NCBI RefSeq assembly: GCF_031143425.1
Contig: NC_090446.1
Location: forward strand, 1,028,165,066 to 1,028,229,065
Length of the DNA stretch: 64,000 bases
Reading direction: 5' to 3'
Source: Pleurodeles waltl
Taxonomy: Eukaryota > Chordata > Amphibia > Caudata > Salamandridae
The notes under the pieces are model-generated. The model saw only the letters and a list, made by a program, of their open reading frames with translations. It did not search any database and was not told where the DNA came from. Both the position numbers and the translations under genes were made by a program. Positions within the stretch are counted from its first letter, which is position 1; every line of letters starts with the position of its first letter. Below, piece by piece: positions 61,427 to 64,000 of the stretch.

Positions 61427-62116
61427 GTGTGCCCTACTCTCATGGGTCTTAGGCAGCTGTCTGAGGACCAGGCAGGTGGCGCTGAGCCCAAGAATCACCT
61501 AATGTATTGGGAGAATGGTCTCCTGTACAGCGAGCCTAAGGATGCGGAGCCTGGGGCAGCCCGTGTGCTGGTGGTACCCCAACGCTTCAGAGCCTTCCTA
61601 CTGGGTTCGGTTCACAATGTGCCTTTGGCAGGACATTTGCAGGAGGGCAAGACTTTTGACAGGCTTGTCACCCACTTCAACTGGCCCCAAATGAGAAACA
61701 AATGCACGACCTAGCAGACTTGCCAAGCGAGTGGCAAAAGTGGAGGGAAATGTAAAGCTCCCCTCCAACCCTTTCCTGTCGTGAGCACACCTTTTGAGTG
61801 GGTGGGTATTGACATAGCAGGGCCTCTGGACCCCCAAGACAGCCCTGGGCCACAGGCTCATCTTGGTGGACGATGCAATCCAGTACCCTGAAGCTATCCC
61901 TCAGAGTACAGGGACGGTGCCGGTTGTGGTCCAGGCACCGATGGGGATCTTTACCCGAGTGGGTTTCCCCCAAGGAGGTGGTATCTGACAAGGGTACCAA
62001 CTTTATGTCCATGTACATAAAGGCCATGTGGAAGGAATGTGGGGTCAATTACAGGTTCACCACTCCTTACCACCTCCAAGTAACGGGTTGGTTGAGAGTT
62101 TCAACTAAACCCTGAA
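61427..62116 (+). pseudogene. integrase of the second Gmr1-like family (with right arm of inverted repeat)
   Basis: 61427-61714 encodes the linker (LMYWENGLLYSEPKD) and zinc finger region (VHNVPLAGHLQEGKTFDRLVTHFNWPQM). The core follows: WVGIDIAGPL with the first Asp near 61808, then after frameshifts VSDKGTNFMSMYIKAMWKE (61873-62115) with the second Asp. The stretch that should hold the Glu is degraded, and the sequence ends at DIRS E. Confidence 0.8.
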
Positions 62117-62580
62117 GAACAAGTTACTTACCTTCGGTAACGCTTTTTCTGGTGGATACAATAGCTACATGTGGATTCCTCACCTTATGAATTCACCCAT
62201 GCGCCAGCATCCGACGGAAATTTTTCTTCCCAGCTCTCCACATCGACATCACAATTGCACAGCTCCACACGACTCCGTCCGACATCACCGTCCCAATAAG
62301 AGGTTCTCGCCGGCATGCCGACGTCAGTTTCACCCATTTTGTATGTGCCTTTGAGGCGAACAGATGAGAACCGACCCCACAATAACTCCAATAAATACAT
62401 AAATACATATATACATAAAACTACCATGATGCAATATAATCAAAACCATCATTTATATATACACAGGAAAATACATTAATATATATACATACACCTATAC
62501 AACCACATATCTTAGTGTAACCAGACAGGCAATGGGGAGGCGGTTGGGACTGTGAAGGAAACCACAGGTAGCTATTGTAT

Positions 62581-62615
62581 CCACCAGAAAAAGCGTTACC
62601 GAAGGTAAGTAACTT
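62581..62615. repeat. internal complementary region of DIRS E
   Basis: Exact reverse complement of 62121-62155 over 35 bases. It is followed by ATTCAGGATACAACTACCTGTGG, which resembles the other terminus. Confidence 0.85.
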
Positions 62616-62643
62616 ATTCAGGATACAACTACCTGTGGATTCC

Positions 62644-63990
62644 TCACCTTAAGAATAGAGTCCCAAAGCAGTACCGCACTCGGAGGTGGGAGCCTGACTG
62701 GTTACACCAAGAAGTCCTGCAATACAGATCGTGCAAAATGCCCACCACTCCTAACCTCCGAGTCCAAGCAATAATGCTTTGCGAAGGTGTGGAGGGATGC
62801 CGAAGTTGCTGCCTTGCAAATGTCCACCACTGGAACCCCTCTTGCCAGGGCGGAAGTAGCGGACTTAGCCGTGGTGGAATGGGCTCTGATACCCTCAGGG
62901 GGAAATTTCTTTGCCGAGTATCAAATCTTGATACAAAGAATGACCCACCTGGAGATTGTTCTTGTATGAACTGCTCTGCCCTTCCTCTGTCCAATATACC
63001 CCACGAACAGCTGGTCCTCCAGGCGAAAGTCTTTCGTCCTTTCAATATAAAAACTAGGCGCCCTTTAAGGGTCCAAACAGTGCCTCTCTTCCTCCTTCAA
63101 GGGGTGAGGAGGAGGGTAGAAAGATGGAAGGGTAATGGTCTGCCCTATATGAAAAGGAGTGACAACTTTTGGCAGGAAAGCGGCCCTGGTTTTCAACACC
63201 ATTTTATCTGGGAAAAACAAGGTAGAGGGGGTTTAACAGAATGAGCTTGAAGCTCACTAACCCACCTGGCCGAGGTTATAGCAACGAGAAAAACTGTTTT
63301 AAGCACCAGAAACCTTAAGGGGCAAGAGTGCATGGGCTCAAAAGGGTAAAACAAGATTTAGGTCCCACTGAGGTACATGAAAAGGAGTGGGAGGAAACCT
63401 ATTAACTAAACCCTTCAAAAACCTGATCACAAAAGGTGATTTAAACAATGAGGGCTGATCTGGGAGGCAAAGAAAGGCTGACAGAGCAGCTAAATAACCC
63501 TTAACTGTAGCCACTGCACAACCCTTCTTTGCTAAATCTAAAGCAAATAATAAAATTTCAGAGAGGTGGGCCAAGGATCAATTTTTCTTCCTCCACACCA
63601 ATCCACAAATTTTGCCCACTTGCCAGCATAAACTGACTTAGTGGAGTGTCGCCTGGCCGATAAAATAACATCCACTACATCTGGTGGGAGAGAAAAGGAA
63701 CTTAGGTTGCCCCATTCAATCTCCAGGCATAAAGGTGCAGGCCCTGGAAGTGGGGGTGTAGAACCTGCCCCTGTGACTGTGAGAAGAGATCTGCCCTGAG
63801 AGGGAGAGGGCACAGCAAGAGTTGGAGAAGGTCCGTGTACCACACCCTTCTTGGCCAATCCGGGGCTATTAAAATGACCTGAGCCCGATCTAGGCGAATC
63901 TTCCTCAGAACTCGATGAATCAAGGGTATGGGGGGGGGGAAATGCGTAAAGCAACTGATTGCACCAAGGGATCTGAAACTCATCCCCCAA
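62644..63990 (-). pseudogene. tyrosine recombinase of DIRS E, overlapping the RNase H end
   Basis: 63538-63990 carries the recombinase N-terminus (SLPPDVVDVILSARRHSTKSVYAGKWAKFVDWC). 63338-63574 carries LALDLAKKGCAVATVKGYLAALSAF. Around 62720-62960 the minus strand encodes EGIRAHSTTAKSATS, VPVVDICKAATSASLHTFAKHYC. The catalytic H-x-x-R reads HSTT, with Arg changed to Thr. 63702-63983, in another frame, encodes the RT/RNase H C-terminus (LRKIRLDRAQVILIAPDWPRR), so the two proteins overlap out of frame. Frameshifts break the recombinase. Confidence 0.78.
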
Positions 63991-64000
63991 ATCTTCTTGC

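Larger units (their letters stand above)
59755..62116 (+). mobile_element. internal region of a second Gmr1-like element, rearranged and truncated
   Basis: After the LTR: gag pieces to 60893, an antisense integrase segment (60893-61158), then a protease-integrase linker, an integrase zinc finger and a sense integrase core, cut at 62116 by DIRS E. RT, RNase H and the 3' LTR are not in the window; they may lie beyond DIRS E. Frameshifts and stops make it dead. It lies in intron 5, antisense to PRKAR1A. Confidence 0.75.
62117..64000 (-). mobile_element. DIRS-type retrotransposon E (left part; runs off the window)
   Basis: The left terminus begins GAACAAGTTACTTACC at 62117. A perfect 35-bp inverted copy of 62121-62155 lies at 62581-62615 (ICR). 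Coding on the minus strand shows the recombinase and the end of the RT/RNase H frame. It is inserted in the integrase of the second Gmr1-like element. The right part is outside. Confidence 0.88.

Noticed and set aside
57096..64000. The preceding PRKAR1A exon
   Set aside because: I looked for sequence encoding the segment before GDEGDNF on the minus strand and found only retrotransposon sequence. It is probably beyond the window.

Overview
The window is vertebrate nuclear DNA, almost certainly from a giant-genome amphibian (a salamander or newt is the best fit). The evidence is three correctly spliced exons of one host gene on the minus strand, introns of 12.8 and 33.8 kb, and introns packed with two retrotransposon classes that are abundant in salamanders: Ty3/gypsy-type LTR elements and DIRS-type tyrosine-recombinase elements. 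No bacterial genes, rRNA, tRNA gene or CRISPR array was seen.

Host gene: the exons at 57049-57095 (47 nt), 23115-23273 (159 nt) and 10258-10318 (61 nt), read on the minus strand, encode consecutive parts of the type I-alpha regulatory subunit of cAMP-dependent protein kinase (PRKAR1A), including most of the first cAMP-binding cassette. Phases join and every junction is AG/GT. By human numbering, as I recall it, these are coding exons 6, 7 and 8. The rest of the window is intron 5 (>57095), intron 6 (23274-57048), intron 7 (10319-23114) and intron 8 (<10258).

Layout, left to right. 1-9781: a minus-strand Gmr1-like Ty3/gypsy element (copy 1), with its left end cut by the window, sitting in a DIRS gag scrap (9782-10075). 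10258-10318: exon 8. 10402-19493: minus-strand DIRS element A, whose right terminal repeat is split by a small hAT-like insertion and an old Gmr1-family LTR. 20181-20836: hAT and LTR scraps. 23115-23273: exon 7. 23506-37711: plus-strand DIRS element B, containing a complete Gmr1-like copy 2 at 26997-37433 flanked by a perfect 5-bp target duplication. 38385-38935: a minisatellite of about 25 bp period. 40959-47876: minus-strand DIRS C, with a 2.7-kb solo LTR in its right terminal repeat. 48528-53400: minus-strand DIRS D. 54425 to about 55800: another LTR. 57049-57095: exon 6. About 57285-62116: a second Gmr1-like family (LTR, gag, and an integrase segment present as an inverted duplication), interrupted by DIRS E (62117 to the window end).

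The two Gmr1-like copies have the order gag-protease-integrase-reverse transcriptase-RNase H, so integrase lies before RT, unlike most Ty3/gypsy elements. Both copies are disabled, each by one nonsense codon and one single-base length change, at different places. The most unusual observations are: (i) a short hairpin-loop segment in U3 that is inverted between the 5' and 3' LTR in the same sense in both independent insertions; (ii) palindromes in the LTR promoter region with compensatory base changes between young and old LTRs; (iii) a cluster of consensus 5' splice sites on the antisense strand of the LTR; and (iv) the inverted integrase duplication.
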